Positions 47,100-58,744 of a DNA stretch of 64,000 bases are shown here, in pieces; positions within the stretch are counted from its first letter, which is position 1; every line of letters starts with the position of its first letter. The notes below the pieces were generated by a model that was given only the letters and a program-made list of their open reading frames with translations, did no database searches and was not told the DNA's origin. The position numbers were made by a program, and so were the translations under genes. Source of the stretch: Adiantum capillus-veneris. Its lineage: Eukaryota > Streptophyta > Polypodiopsida > Polypodiales > Pteridaceae. Where the stretch lies: the NCBI GenBank assembly GCA_014529385.2, contig CM043957.1, positions 71,948,381-72,012,380 on the forward strand, read 5' to 3'.

Positions 47100-47890
47100 C
47101 TATGTGCAGTATCTGTGTGAGATTACTTTTGGGTCTACTAATCACCAATAGAGGTCATGGCTCGGTTTGGGTGCTGGTGGATTTTTCAAGTTAACCAAGA
47201 TGGTTATTCAGGATGTTGTTTGCTCAACAACATTGTATGCTATTGTGCTCCCCGTTTACCAGTCATCTAGGACAACTGTCTGTAAACCGTGGAAAACACA
47301 CCTCCGTACTGTCAGTTATCCAAGGGGATAGGCATATTACAAAGTGTAATCTTATGCTAAAAGATATGCAAAGTGCGTACATTAGCACCAAGCAATCCAA
47401 TTAATAAGCATTTATTGCTCTACTGGAAGTTTGCTTGCCATCAGTTAACGCATGTTTGCGACTAAGTTTAGTCTCTTCATGTATAAGTCAGGTTCTCAAC
47501 CTTGAATACTAGTTATGGTGGGGTTGTTTACTAATGACATTTAAGAGCAAGTCAAGGACTTACACTTGGCTGATGAGTTATGTCAGCAAGTTACTTTCAT
47601 GGAAAGTGAAAAGAGGTACTCTTTCGGGTACATCTTTGTTGTGATAACTCGTTTAGCATGCTCATGTGCGTTCTAAATGGAGTCTACACACTATGATTGG
47701 ATAGGAATGGGTACACAAGATAGTTGCAAATGGACGACAATGTGGAAAATCAAGATGTTGCTCTTGGTTTCATTGAACCTCCTATTGAACAATGTTCTAG
47801 TCAAGCAAAAAACTGGATCCATGAAGGATGCCACTATGGAAAACATGGGTGTATCATCACTCTTGTTTTCAAGGACGAAAACGCTTCTCC
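47100..47890 (+). pseudogene. Decayed gypsy integrase tail in element C
   Basis: Pieces line up in order with elements A and B: GHGSVWVLVDF near 47156 (integrase core), KDMQSAYISTKQSN near 47361, a GSQP/VMVGLF-like stretch near 47490, DELCQQVTFMESEK near 47573, and DDNVENQDVALGFIEPP near 47735. Stops and frame changes lie between every piece. This shows element C descends from the same chromodomain-type gypsy lineage. Confidence 0.75.
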
Positions 47891-47903
47891 AAGGGGGGAG
47901 TAA

Positions 47904-48080
47904 TGTCAGGCCAAGGGTAGGACCGCGGGCAGCAGGCCAAGGGTCAAGGACTGAGTGGCTCAGTGCGGCTAGGAGCCGAGAGCCAGGCATAAGTTAAGGG
48001 GTCCTACTTGCAAGAGCCAAGGGTTATAAGTAGGGAGGTTGGGAGGAGAACATTATGCCATTCCACTCTTTAACCTTTCA
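47904..48080 (+). repeat. 3' LTR of element C (177 bp)
   Basis: It starts TGTCAGG right after the purine tract and ends CTTTCA; satellite sequence resumes within a few bases. Confidence 0.9.
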
Positions 48081-48680
48081 CATGTAGAGCATAGATCCAC
48101 CACTTGGCCATTCTAACCATGTCTTAAAGTAAGGTGCATTCAACACTTGGCCGTCATGACACTTGTAGTTATACACAATGTTTGTGGGATGAGTAGATCC
48201 TAGATCCACCACTTGGCTATTTATACTAAGAAGTGGGAAGTAGGTGCATCAAAGATCCACCACTTGGCCATTATAACCTTGAAATGTGGATCCAATTGTT
48301 GGTGTCTCCTAGATCCACCACCTTGAAATCTCAAATAAAGTGTGTGAAATAGATAGACCTTAGATTCCCCAGTGGGCCATTCTAACCAACTCCTAGAGGG
48401 TAAGTGCATCCAAGATCCAATAGTTGGTCATTCAAGCCAAGTTTTTGAAGGTGGATGCAATGGTTGGTGTTTCCTAAATCCTCCAATCTACAACTTTCAA
48501 CAAAGGGTGTAAGAAAGGTAGACCTTACATCCTTAACCATTCTAGCCAATTCCTGAAGGTGGGTGCATCCAAGATCCACCACTTGGCCATTCTAACTAGA
48601 TTTTTCAAGGTGGATGCAATGGTTGGTTTTTCCTACATCCACCAACTTCTTATTCTAAACAAAGTGTTTGCAATATGCAC
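48081..48680. repeat. Satellite array, right block
   Basis: The array continues in the same orientation and register, with AGATCCACCACTTGGCCATT at about 48091, 48254 and 48572. It ends abruptly near 48680 at GCACCCCCGACTCC, where unrelated sequence begins. Confidence 0.93.
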
Positions 48681-49236
48681 CCCCGACTCCAATAAGAGGC
48701 AAAGGGCAGGAATGCACCCTTGTGAAGGGGTTCCTTATGGTGCAAAAGGTTGAGGGATCATTGGCTTACGGTGCCAAGCAGTTGGAAGTGGACAGAGGCA
48801 CTAAGCAAGCATGGGCAGGCTGCTAGGCAGGTGGCTGGGCGCCAATCAAAGACAGACATGTGATTACCCCTTTACGGACTTGCTAGCTTCTAAAATTCCT
48901 TTTTAGTCCAACATTCGGATCCGACCACAATGCCCACTTGCCAAAATTAGTCGATGCAACTTGAGCTTCAGACCCTGCATGCCATAGCACTATTTTAAGT
49001 ACCTTAGACCACTTGACCTTGCGAGCTTGCATGTGAGGGTCTCCCAAAATAAGCACTATGAACTCAAAATTGTAGGGGTTCACACAAAGGGATTGGCCCA
49101 AGATTATGAAACCAATTAGTAGGACTAAATTAATCCAAATAGAGAGGTTAAGGGCTCTATTGAAAGCTCTTGCAGAGTATGATATGCACACATAATTAAA
49201 TGAAGCCAAATTTTAAGCATACATCAAAATTATCAA
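48681..49236. other. Unassigned sequence before the plus-strand copia element
   Basis: No gene is seen. The missing first ~200 bp of the copia 5' LTR should lie here but do not; this is unrelated sequence. Confidence 0.45.
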
Positions 49237-49824
49237 GCCGGAATATTTCTTTTCGTCGGAATATTATGGCCAGACGGCGGCCGGAAAGTGGTCGGAAAAC
49301 AACCGGTCGGTTGGTCGGTGGCCGGTAGTCAATGGCCGATGGCCGGTGGTCGGAAGTCAATGGCCGGTGGCCGAATTCAAAAGCGGACTTGTCTTCTCAA
49401 GGGCGGCCACACATGGGCGGATTGGAGGGTCCGATTTGGACTTATTCGCACAAGGGCGGCTACACATGGCTGTCTCTCATTAGAGAGGGCAGCCCTTTTG
49501 GCCTATAAAAGGAGGACATTTCTACACACATTTCATAGTGTGAAGTTGATGCAACAAGGTGAGTGTGAGGTGGTGAGAGTGAAGCAAGGCGGGAGCTCTA
49601 TCAAGGGTTTAATCCCTTTGTAAACTACTTCTTCTTTTGAAGTGCTAAAGCCATTGAGTGGCTGCTTTCCTGTGGACGTAGCCCACATTGGGTGAACCAC
49701 GTATATCGTGTGTACTCTCTCTCTCTCTCTCTATCTACTCTATAATCTCTTGTGTTTGAAATCTATCTCTCTCCATTAAGTAATCTACTCAAAAATTTAT
49801 TTAGCTACGTCTTATTTTCTTACA
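49237..49824 (+). repeat. 5' LTR (3' part only) of the plus-strand copia element
   Basis: The shared sequence starts near GCCGGAATATTTC and ends TTCTTACA. It holds a TATA box (CCTATAAAAGG, about 49500-49510) and an internal imperfect repeat of AATGGCCGGTGG-GGTCGGAAGTC units. About 193 bp present at the start of the 3' LTR are missing. Confidence 0.85.
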
Positions 49825-49826
49825 AC

Positions 49827-49838
49827 TGGTATCAGAGC
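49827..49838 (+). other. Primer binding site of the plus-strand copia element
   Basis: TGGTATCAGAGC lies two bases after the LTR end and matches initiator tRNA-Met. Confidence 0.92.
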
Positions 49839-49897
49839 AAGGTTTTCTCGTAGCTAAATTATCTCAAGGAAAGGATTCCTTGAATTGAGTGGGAGTT

Positions 49898-52800
49898 ATG
49901 GCGGAGGAAGGGAAGCTCAAGATTGAGAAGTTCAACGGCAAAAACTACCAACATTGGAAGATGCAGATTGAAGACTATCTCTACCAGAAGGACCTCTATT
50001 TGCCACTAGGCGGTCTTGCGAAGAAGCCCGCAACAATGGCAGATGAAGCATGGATTGTCCTTGATCGAAAGGCACTGGGAACAATCCGGTTAAGCTTGGC
50101 GTCAACAGTGGCCTTCAATGTTTCGGAGATGAAGACCACGGAGGACTTGATGAAGTCACTTGACGACTTCTACGAGAAACCATCGACATCCAATAAGGTA
50201 TTTCTTATGAAGCGCTTGTTCAATCTAAAGATGGCAGAGAATGGTTCAGTTGCAGAACACCTAAATGACTTTAACACAAACATAAGTCAACTTCGATCAG
50301 TGAAAATCAATTTCGATGACGAAGTGCGAGCTCTCCTTATACTATCATCTCTACCGGATAGTTGGGACAGCCTTGTGATGGCTGTAAGTAATTCTATCTC
50401 TGGTACAAATACTCTTAAGTTTGATGATGTTGTGGGTGTTCTCCTAAGCGAGGAAATGCGAAGGAGAAGCACAGGAGAATCATCAAGTACTGCACTATCA
50501 GTGGAAACAAGAGGAAGGCCTAAGGAGAGGTTCAAAAACCAAAAGGGTCGTGATCGCTCAAGGCAGAGCAAGTCACGCACAAAGTCAGTTCTTGAATGTT
50601 GGAACTGCGGCAAGAAGGGCCACGTCAAGAAGGATTGCTGGTCCAAGAAGAAGAAGGAGACAGAGTCTCAAGACAACAAGCCAACATCGGAGGCCAATGT
50701 GGAAGGTAAAGTAGAGCAAGATGCTCTAATTCTCTCATTAGACAATGTGTCTAATTCCTGGATAGTAGATTTCGGGGCTTCATTCCATGCGACACCACAC
50801 AAGCAACATTTCCAAGACTACACCAAAGGTAATTTTGGGTATGTATACTTGGGAGATGATGAAGCTTGTGAGATTGTTGGCAAAGGTACAGTTTCTATCA
50901 AAACTGCTAACGGAAATGAATGGAAGCTTAAAGATGTTAGGCATGTTCCTTCTCTTCGCAAAAAAATGATCTCTACAGGACAATTGGACGATGAAGGTCA
51001 CAACATTGCATTCGGAAACAAACGGTGGAAGATCTCAAAGGGATCTTTGGTGGTTGCCAAGGGAGAAAAAGTCGGTACACTTCACTTGTGTACTGTTAGC
51101 ACGCAACCTTCAGCTTGTGCAGCAACTACAGAAGTTGACAGTGCGGTGTGACTACCGACTTGGGCATATGAGTGCCAAAGGAATGCAAATCCTTCAAGCA
51201 AAGAAGCTTCTACCAGGTTTGAAAGAAGTGGACTTAGAGTTCTGTGAAGATTGTGTTTATGGTAAACAAAAGAGGGTAAAATTTCAAAAATCAGAAAATG
51301 AAAGAAAAAATAAAAAACTTGAGTTGGTTCATTCTGATGTTTGGGGTCCTGCAAGTACACCATCACTTGGTGGCTCATTGTACTATGTAACATTCATAGA
51401 CGATGCGAGTAGAAAAACATGGGTTTATGTCATGAAGAATAATTCCGATGTATTTTCCATATTTCAAAGGTGGAAAGCCTTTGTGGAAAATGAAACAGGT
51501 ACCAAGGTTAAATGCCTCAGATCCGACAATGGAGGCGAATATTGCAGCCAAGCTTTTAAAAGCTTTTGTGCTAGCAATGGAATTTGGAGGCAAAGGACAA
51601 CCCCAAGGACACCTCAACAAAATGGGATTTCGGAAAGGATGAACAGGACAATCATGGAACGAGCACGAAGCATGCGGCTACATGCAGGCCTATCGCTTCA
51701 GCTTTGGGCGGAAGCTGTAAGTACGTCTGTATACTTAATCAATCGGTCACCCTCAACAGCATTGGATGGGGGAGTTCCAGAAGAGGCATGGACAGGTAAA
51801 CCGGTGAATTATGCATTTCTCAAAGTGTTTGGGTGTGAGGCTTTCATTCACATAGATAGAAGGCTAAGATCAAAGCTAGATGCAAAGTCCAAAAAGTGTT
51901 TCTTCATTGGCTATGGAGAAGGAGACTTTGGGTATCGCCTATGGAATCCTGAAGATGGTAAAATCTTAAGGAGTAGGGATGTAATTTTTAACGAACAAAA
52001 TATGTACAAAGATTACTTGGAAAGGAAAAAAACAAAAGAAACAGGTGATGAGTACATGGAGCTTGAGGACGGTGAAGACTCAAGGACTGCAAACGGTGAC
52101 AATGTGCAACAACGTCAACCAAATGAAGAGCCTCAACCTATTCCCCGAAGATCTACAAGAGCAAGTAGACCTCCAGAAAGGTTTGTTCCTTCCTTCAACC
52201 ATCTCTTGATCTCAGATTCTGGAGAGCCGGAATCATACGAAGAAGCTATGCAACATGAAACCAAAGAACAATGGACGAAGAGCATGCAAGTGGAGATGGA
52301 CTCACTACATCGCAACCAAACATGGGAGTTGGTTGAGTTGCCTAAAGGTAAGCAGGCACTTCAAAACAAATGGGTGTACAAGCTGAAAGAAGAAGAAGGT
52401 GGGAAGAAAAGGTACAAGTCTAGGCTTGTGGTAAAAGGTTTTTCTCAAAAGAAAGGTATTGACTTCAATGAAATATTTTCTCCTGTTGTAAAAATGAACT
52501 CAATTAGGCTTGTCTTAAGCCTTGTGGCTGCTCATGATCTAAATCTCGAGCACATGGATGTAAATACGGCATTTCCTCACGGTGACTTAGAGGAGGAAAT
52601 CTACATGCTTCAACCAAAGGGGTATGAAGTAAAAGGTAAGGAGAAAATGGTTTGCAGATTAAAGAAGAGCTTGTATGGTTTAAAGCAAGCATCAAGACAA
52701 TGGTACTTGAAGTTTGATCGATGGATGTTGGATCATGGATTCACAAGATGCAACTCGGATCACTACGTCTACATGAAGAATTTGGGAGATGGGAAATTCA

Positions 52801-53777
52801 TCATCCTAATGTTGTATGTTGATGACATGTTGATTGCAAGTGCTAACATGCAGGACATCAAAGACCTAAAAGAGGAGCTGTCCAAATCTTTTTCAATGAA
52901 AGATTTAGGTGCTGCAAAGTGGATACTTGGTATGAAAATATCAAGGGACAGGACGAAGAAGACAATAAAGCTATCTCAAGAAGATTACATCAAGAAGGTA
53001 CTAGAAAGGTTTGCAATGCAAAATGCAAAACCAGTTTCTACACCTTTGGCTGGTCATTTTAAACTAACGAAGGATATGTGTCCGAAGACACAAGAGTAGA
53101 TAGCCTATATGTCTAAAGTTCCATATGCTGCAGCGGTAGGTTCTCTAATGTATGCTATGGTCTGGACAAGGCCAGACATTGCACATGCAGTGGGAGTTGT
53201 GAGTAGGTTCATGGAAAACCCAGGTAAAGAGCATTGGCAAGCTGTGAAGTGGATACTTAGGTATCTAAAAGGGACAACAACAAATGCTTTGTATTTTGGA
53301 GGAACTGATATTTTTCTAGAAGGGTATGCTGATGCAGATATGGCAGGTGACAAAGATACTCGAAGGAGCACTACTGGCTATGTGTTCACGGTTGGAGGCA
53401 CAGCAATAAGCTGGGCTTCAAAGCTGCAGAAAGTGGTTTCACTTTCTACCACGGAAGCAGAGTATGTAGCAATGACGGAGGCAAGCAAAGAAATTATGTG
53501 GCTTCATAGATTCTTAGAAGAGCTTGGATTCAAACAAGACAATTGTGTCTTGTACAGTGATAGCCAAAGCGCTATCCATCTTGCGAAGAACTCGGCCTTT
53601 CATTCAAGGACAAAGCACATTGAGGTGAGATATCACTTCATACGCACTCTTTTGGAAGAGGGACAACTCAAGCTAGGAAAGGTGCATACAAGTGAAAATC
53701 CTGCAGACATGTTTACAAAGGTGGTCAACAAGGAGAAGTTGAGCTTTTGCTCATCTTCAATCGGCATTCAAGGATAA
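49898..53777 (+). pseudogene. Broken Gag-Pol of the plus-strand copia element
   Basis: The ATG at 49898 starts MAEEGKLKIEKFNGKNYQHW. Gag is followed by zinc knuckle CWNCGKKGHVKKDC and protease WIVDFGASFHATPH, where the catalytic DSG has become DFG. The frame breaks at about 51145-51160, just where the LWHxRLGHMS integrase motif should be; RLGHMSAKGMQ resumes in another frame. Integrase (HSDVWGPA, SDNGGEYC, NGISERMNR), RT (NKWVYKLK, AFPHGDLEEEIYM with a Pro for the usual Leu, YVDDMLIA) and RNase H (YADADMAGD, STTEAEYVA, YSDSQSAIH) follow. A TAG at 53097-53099 splits RT from RNase H. The wording of gag and RT is Tork/Tnt1-like, which is an impression only. Confidence 0.93.
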
Positions 53778-53837
53778 GAAGCCAGAATGGAAAGCAGTCA
53801 CAGGTTTGGTTTGGAGATCAGTCTCCAAGTGGGAGAT

Positions 53838-54616
53838 TGTTAAGTATGGAGCCTGATTTACCCTTGTAATTTTCTGTGGTAAAAGCGCACATTTGTAAGG
53901 CCCCCATTATGAGGAGAAGCCATTGTGCGTGAAGGAAAATCACTCACCGGAAACCAAAATTTTCACGGACAAGAATCAGGGGCAACTTTAGAGGCCTCGG
54001 GGGCGGAGGCCCCCGAGACTTTTTTTCGCCAGAATATTCCTTTTCGCCGGAATATTATGGCCGGACGACGGCCGGAAAGTGGTCGGAAAACAACTGGTCG
54101 GATGGCCGATGGTCGGAAGTCAATGGCCGGTGGCCTATGGTCGGAAGTCAATGGCCGGTGGCTGGTGGCTGAATTCAAAAGCGGACTTGTCTTCTTAAGG
54201 GTGGCCACACATGGGCAGATTGGAGGGTCCGATTTAGACTTATTCACACAAGGGCGGCTACACATGGCTGTCTCTCATTAGAGAGGGCAGCCCTTTTGGC
54301 CTATAAAAGGAGGCCATTTCTACACACATTTCATAGTGTGAAGTTGATGCAACAAGGTGAGTGTGAGGTGGTGAGAGTGAAGCAAGGCGGGAGCTCTATC
54401 AAGGGTTTAATCCCTTTGTAAACTACTTCTTCTTTTGAAGTGCTAAAGCCATTGAGTGGCTGCTTTCCCGTGGACGTAGCCCACATTGGGTGAACCACGT
54501 ATATCATGTGTACTCTCTCTCTCTCTCTACTCTATAATCTCTTGTGTGTGAAATCTATCTCTCTCCATTAAGTAATCTACTCAAAAATCTATTTAGCTAC
54601 CTCTTATTTTCTTACA
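53838..54616 (+). repeat. 3' LTR of the plus-strand copia element (779 bp)
   Basis: It starts TGTTAAGTATGG directly after AAGTGGGAGAT and ends TTCTTACA. It holds a TATA box (CCTATAAAAGG, about 54300-54310) and an imperfect ~27-bp tandem repeat of GGTCGGAAGTCAATGGCCGG at about 54105-54170. Confidence 0.9.
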
Positions 54617-54619
54617 TAA

Positions 54620-55225
54620 ACGTCTTTGGTCTTTGGTTTGCCTAGAGGTTTATTCTTGGTCCACCGCCAGGCCTTTCATTTGCGCGCAGACTCGCACATT
54701 GGCAAACAATACATGTCTAACCCATCCAAGACTCTAATGACCAGAAATCTTTCGATTTCGTTTAGAAGAAATTGGGTGGTTAGGGAGTCGGCATCTTTCC
54801 AGCTCTTGTTCTCCTTATCCCACATATGGCGAAGATGATTGAGCCCTTTCTTGTTGATCTTCCTCTCCAAAACGGGATGAGATGTATATGACCCACCTTT
54901 GATAGCCATGGTGACCAATAAGAGATGGAGTTGCATAAGTACCTTGTCACCTCTTCTTATTCCAGCACCTCTCACGCTCTATTACACTTTCGAACGATCT
55001 CACTTGTTGTGTACCCCCCATCTTAATTCTGACCAATGAGGGGCGAGCAGCTTGTCGTAAACCTCTAAATTTTTCCATTGGCCACCCTTAGAACTCAATT
55101 TTGCCTTGTTAATCAAGTCCTCTACCATGACGGCCCATGCTTGGTCATGTGTCATAATGGACGTGAATAGCTTGGCGCGCTGGGCCTTTGCATGTATAGA
55201 GGAGATTGTGAAAAATAGTAATACT
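54620..55225 (-). pseudogene. Possible LINE (non-LTR retrotransposon) ORF2 tail
   Basis: Minus-strand reading from 55225 gives HAKAQRAKLFTSIMTHDQ, a WAVMVEDLINKAK segment, then two stops, then VLERKINKKGLNHLRHMWD, ENKSWKDADSL and LLNEIERFLVIRV. A glycine-leucine-linked LxHLxHMWDxExxxWKDAxxL pattern resembles the region after the RT domain of plant LINEs. There is no RT catalytic box, poly-A tail or target duplication to confirm it. Confidence 0.4.
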
Positions 55226-58130
55226 TTTAATACTTCCTTTTTGGTTTTCTAAAAGAAACCCTTAGTGTTGTGTTGGGTTAGGGAGACTTTCATTGTTTTC
55301 CTTACATGACTTACCTTTCATTTCACATCATGACATGTCTTTACTTTTCTTGCATTCTATTGTTTTAGAATGCTAAAGTGAAGCTTCACCTGGCATAATT
55401 TTAGTAAATTTTACACACACATACACACTTTTTTTTTAATTTAAAGCTTCACCTTGCATAATTTTAATAATTCTACACACACATATATTAATTAGTTCTT
55501 TTTATTTCACCTTTCATTTCACAACTTTACATGGCTTTACATTTCTTGCATTTTATAGTTTGATTCTAGTCAGTATTAACGTTCAAGAAAGTCTCTTTTA
55601 TTAAGCGGCTATTGATCGAGTTTCCTCCTCACAAAAGAAGAAAACCGGAAATACTAGCAAAATTTTTGAGATTTGCAAAATTTTTGAACAACTTTCTCAC
55701 ATATTTCATCGATTTTTCTTCCGTTTGTAGCTAGCTAGTCTCAATTTTCAATCGGCTCAAGACTAAGCTGAGGCAATACTTTCCCAAACACTAATACCAG
55801 TTTAATTCAACCTAACAATTTTATCACTTTCTTATTGTTTTTGAAAGCCGTCGTGACCCTTTCACTTGTTGGCCTGCGGAAGGCCATAGGGTTGGTGTTG
55901 CAAAATTGTTGCAAAGTTGAGGCCGTTGGATTCGTTTTAGCCGATGGGTGCCATGTGTCTAGGTTTACTAAGGGCTTCTTTGGAAAAGAGGAAATTCTTT
56001 TTCGCTGGCAGCGGAGGTCGCGCTGGGGAGATGGAGGACGGAAGCCCTGCGCAGGTCATATCAGCGTCGAGGTTGTGGAGAGGGCTTACGAGTCTTGCAG
56101 CTCGGCCATGCACAAAAGATGCTGAGGCTTGTCCACGTCTCGCTGGCAGAAAGCGTGGCGCTGGTTCTGTTGGCAGAGGATGTGCCGTGTGTGCTTTTTG
56201 TTCAGGCGCTTTTAATGCTGAAGGCGGGCGGTGTCTGCAGTTTGAAGGGTTCAAGGCGGGCGGCGTCTGCAGTTTCACGCTTTCAAGGGGGCTGCAGGTT
56301 TATGCTTTCAAGGGGGCTGCAGTTTCAAGGCGGGTGCAGTTTCGAGGTCTTTGCAGTTTCAGATGTATTGAATGGCGGTCTTCAGCGAGTGGCAGAATGG
56401 TGTCTGTGTCTGTGTGAGACTTCTTTGGAAGACACTTCTCAGTGATCATTTCGTGTAGCTATCTTCTTTAGCTGCAACCAATTTTGTAAAGCACTGCACG
56501 TGCTTGTTGTATCTTCTATATAAGGCAAGATCAGTAATGCTTGTAATTTCTGCCTCTTTTGTGTCAGGAAGCCTGTAAACGTTATGCTTCAGCTCTTCAT
56601 GTTGTCTTGAGAAGCCTTGTGGCTGTTCATATGCTGTAATATTTAGATTTAAAGTGAGTGTAGTTATTATATGAAAGATTATGGGGTGTTCTTTCAAGTT
56701 CTCTTGAAGCTTATGGTGTACCTTTTAAGCATTCAAGGCTTTTTGAGCGTGGTCTGAATTTCTTCGAGAGCGTGTTGTGGATTCAAGTATTCGGAGCAGT
56801 TATTCGCTGGAGCTCCTCTGCTGTGATGACGTCTTCTAATGAAGTAAGTACAAGCAACGCCTCACCCAGTGACGCTGAGAGCATGGATTTCTCCGGAGGT
56901 TTGTTGCATTGGCTTGCTGGCAGTTTTTTTTTAAAGTTTTCGTATGGTGGTGATCGATTTATTGCTTCGTTGCCTTGAAGACTCATTGGAGGTGTTGTCT
57001 TGTTGCGTGTCTTTGTTGCATATTTGTTGCTGGTCCTGGTTTTTTTCCCTTGCTAGCGAACCAGTCAAGAGTGTCGGCTTGTTTTGGTGTTGAACGTTCG
57101 CTTTTGCTACTGTTTTTTTTCCCTTGCGTACGTTCACTTCCAACGGCGTGGCTTACGATGTTGTAGATGGTGTGCTTATCTTGTAGATTCCCTTTTTATC
57201 TTTACTTGGTTGGTGATTTTGTCCATGCTCTTAGAGGCTTGTCTGACTTGTGATGAGTTCAGGGGCTCTGATGTGGCATTGGCCGTCTACCTTAATGAAT
57301 GATAAGATTTCTCTCATCCATTAATTGTTAGCAACAAATGTTCTCTTTATCTGCCCAATGCATGTGCATATCGTTGCTTCATAGACGAAATGAATGTTTC
57401 TTTCTATTTTAAATGCATAAGTAACATGGTTAAATGATCTATGCTTTCTCGACAAGATCGTGTATAAGTGGACACAATGAGCATTGCTTTGTGTTGATGT
57501 CGAATGTTCACTCCTACTGCTGTTTTTTTCCTTGCATATGAGTGGTGTAGTTGAGATTTACGTAGTGGCATGTTTGCTATTCCTTGTGAGGTGGTCCCAC
57601 TTGTTGCTTTGACTGACTGTTCTTATATTCGCTTGTGATTCATGAGCAGTAGCATTGACTGAATTGATTGCTTTCCGCTTGCCCGTCAGCTTCGCCGCGC
57701 ATCAACGCTATTTTTTCCCCGGTGACGTGCTTCGACAAATGCTCGCACCACCTCGAAAAGCTTTTTCTGGACATAAATGCTTTTTCTTAGACTGCTGGCT
57801 GTAGGTTGTGTCCTTGGATCGATGTGCGGAGCCGCCGCTTATAATGCATGTCGACAAATTGTTGTATTGGTTTCCTGGTCTTTCTGCTGGTCTATTATGT
57901 TATGGCTAGATTGAGTTTGGCCTAATTGGTATTTTATTGAATGTTATGAAACAAGCTTGGTAGGCTAGATAGCTTGTTGTGGCCGACGGCTTTGGAGCTA
58001 TTGCTGATGAAGTGATTATTCTTACTGAGTTAACTTGTGCTGGCCTTCACTATCTAAGTGAGTCGTCATTTTCGGAGCCATTTTAGAGTCTCATCTTGTA
58101 GAGTTCTTGTGTGTGTGTGTGTGTATGTTT

Positions 58131-58193
<63 letters not shown>

Positions 58194-58740
58194 TGGAGAG
58201 GTGTGGAAGAGACGAGTGAAGATTTAATGAATAGCTTTGGTTTTCCGAAGTTGTATGATTGACATAAGCTGTTTTAGCTAATTGACCATCCTTTCACCTT
58301 ATGCATCATTAGTGCGTGACCTTTTCGTGCTTTTCATTCTAGCATTTCTTTGGAATTGAGGCGCACGCTATACGTTGCGAGGGCTTGCATTTTCCGCCAC
58401 CTAGATTTGGAGCGGTGTCTACCTGTGTCCTTGATACCTTGCGCTTCGTGCTACCTGCATTTTGTCGCTTGGGCTTCTCTGCACGGCCTTCCAATGTGGC
58501 GCCGCAAGCCATGCTCTGTACTTTGAAGAACTTTGTTTCTATGGCTTGGTTTCCCTTGACTTTGCCGAGTTTGCTGCCTGTTGGTCGTTCTTATGCACGT
58601 TTTACTTTGCTGAACTAGTCAATGTTTGCTTAAGTTGTTGCTTCATTTTCTTGTATTGTTGTAGAGCTACGTAGATTTGTTGACATTCCTCCATGTCTTG
58701 GAAACAAGCGTTTGTCGTAGCCGACACTGGCGAGCTCTGC
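55226..58740. other. Region upstream of the RPA-like gene, no gene recognised
   Basis: I see no protein similarity. At about 56220-56370 a degenerate minisatellite of CTGCAGTTTCAAGG-type units occurs. Two diverged copies of a ~50-bp block ending in CTGTTTTTTT..CCTTGC lie near 57085 and 57500. This region may include the 5' end and non-coding parts of the Helitron, or introns and leader of the RPA-like gene; no Helitron 5' TC terminus could be fixed. Confidence 0.4.
58109..58190. repeat. (GT)n and (GA)n microsatellites
   Basis: A short GT run (about 58109-58124) is followed by a 60-bp GA run (58131-58190). Confidence 0.96.
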
Positions 58741-58744
58741 TGAG

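Larger units (their letters stand above)
42771..48080 (+). mobile_element. Short-LTR Ty3/gypsy derivative in the satellite (element C)
   Basis: LTRs of 175 bp (42771-42945) and 177 bp (47904-48080) begin TGTCAGGCCAAGGG and end CTTTCA, close kin of the A and B LTR starts. The primer site is a variant, TGGGATCTGAGC (42947-42958). AAGGGGGGAGTA before the 3' LTR equals that of element B. The interior has no gag or RT that I recognise, only a decayed integrase tail near the 3' end. The flanks are satellite on both sides; the 5-mers GGTGT (left) and CATGT (right) match at three of five positions, plausibly a mutated duplication. Most probably a non-autonomous or heavily decayed relative of A and B. 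Confidence 0.85.
49237..54616 (+). mobile_element. Ty1/copia retrotransposon with truncated 5' LTR
   Basis: A copia element with gag, protease, integrase, RT and RNase H in that order. Primer site TGGTATCAGAGC (49827-49838) and polypurine tract AAGTGGGAG (53828-53836) flank the interior. The 3' LTR is 779 bp (53838-54616), but only its last ~588 bp are present upstream (49237-49824). No target duplication can be defined. The shared LTR parts differ at several percent of sites. Coding is broken by one frameshift and one nonsense codon, so it is inactive. Confidence 0.92.

Noticed and set aside
3832-49838. Repeated TGGTATCAGAGC motif as possible tRNA gene fragments
   Set aside because: Each lies within two bases of an LTR end, so these are primer binding sites; no tRNA cloverleaf is present.
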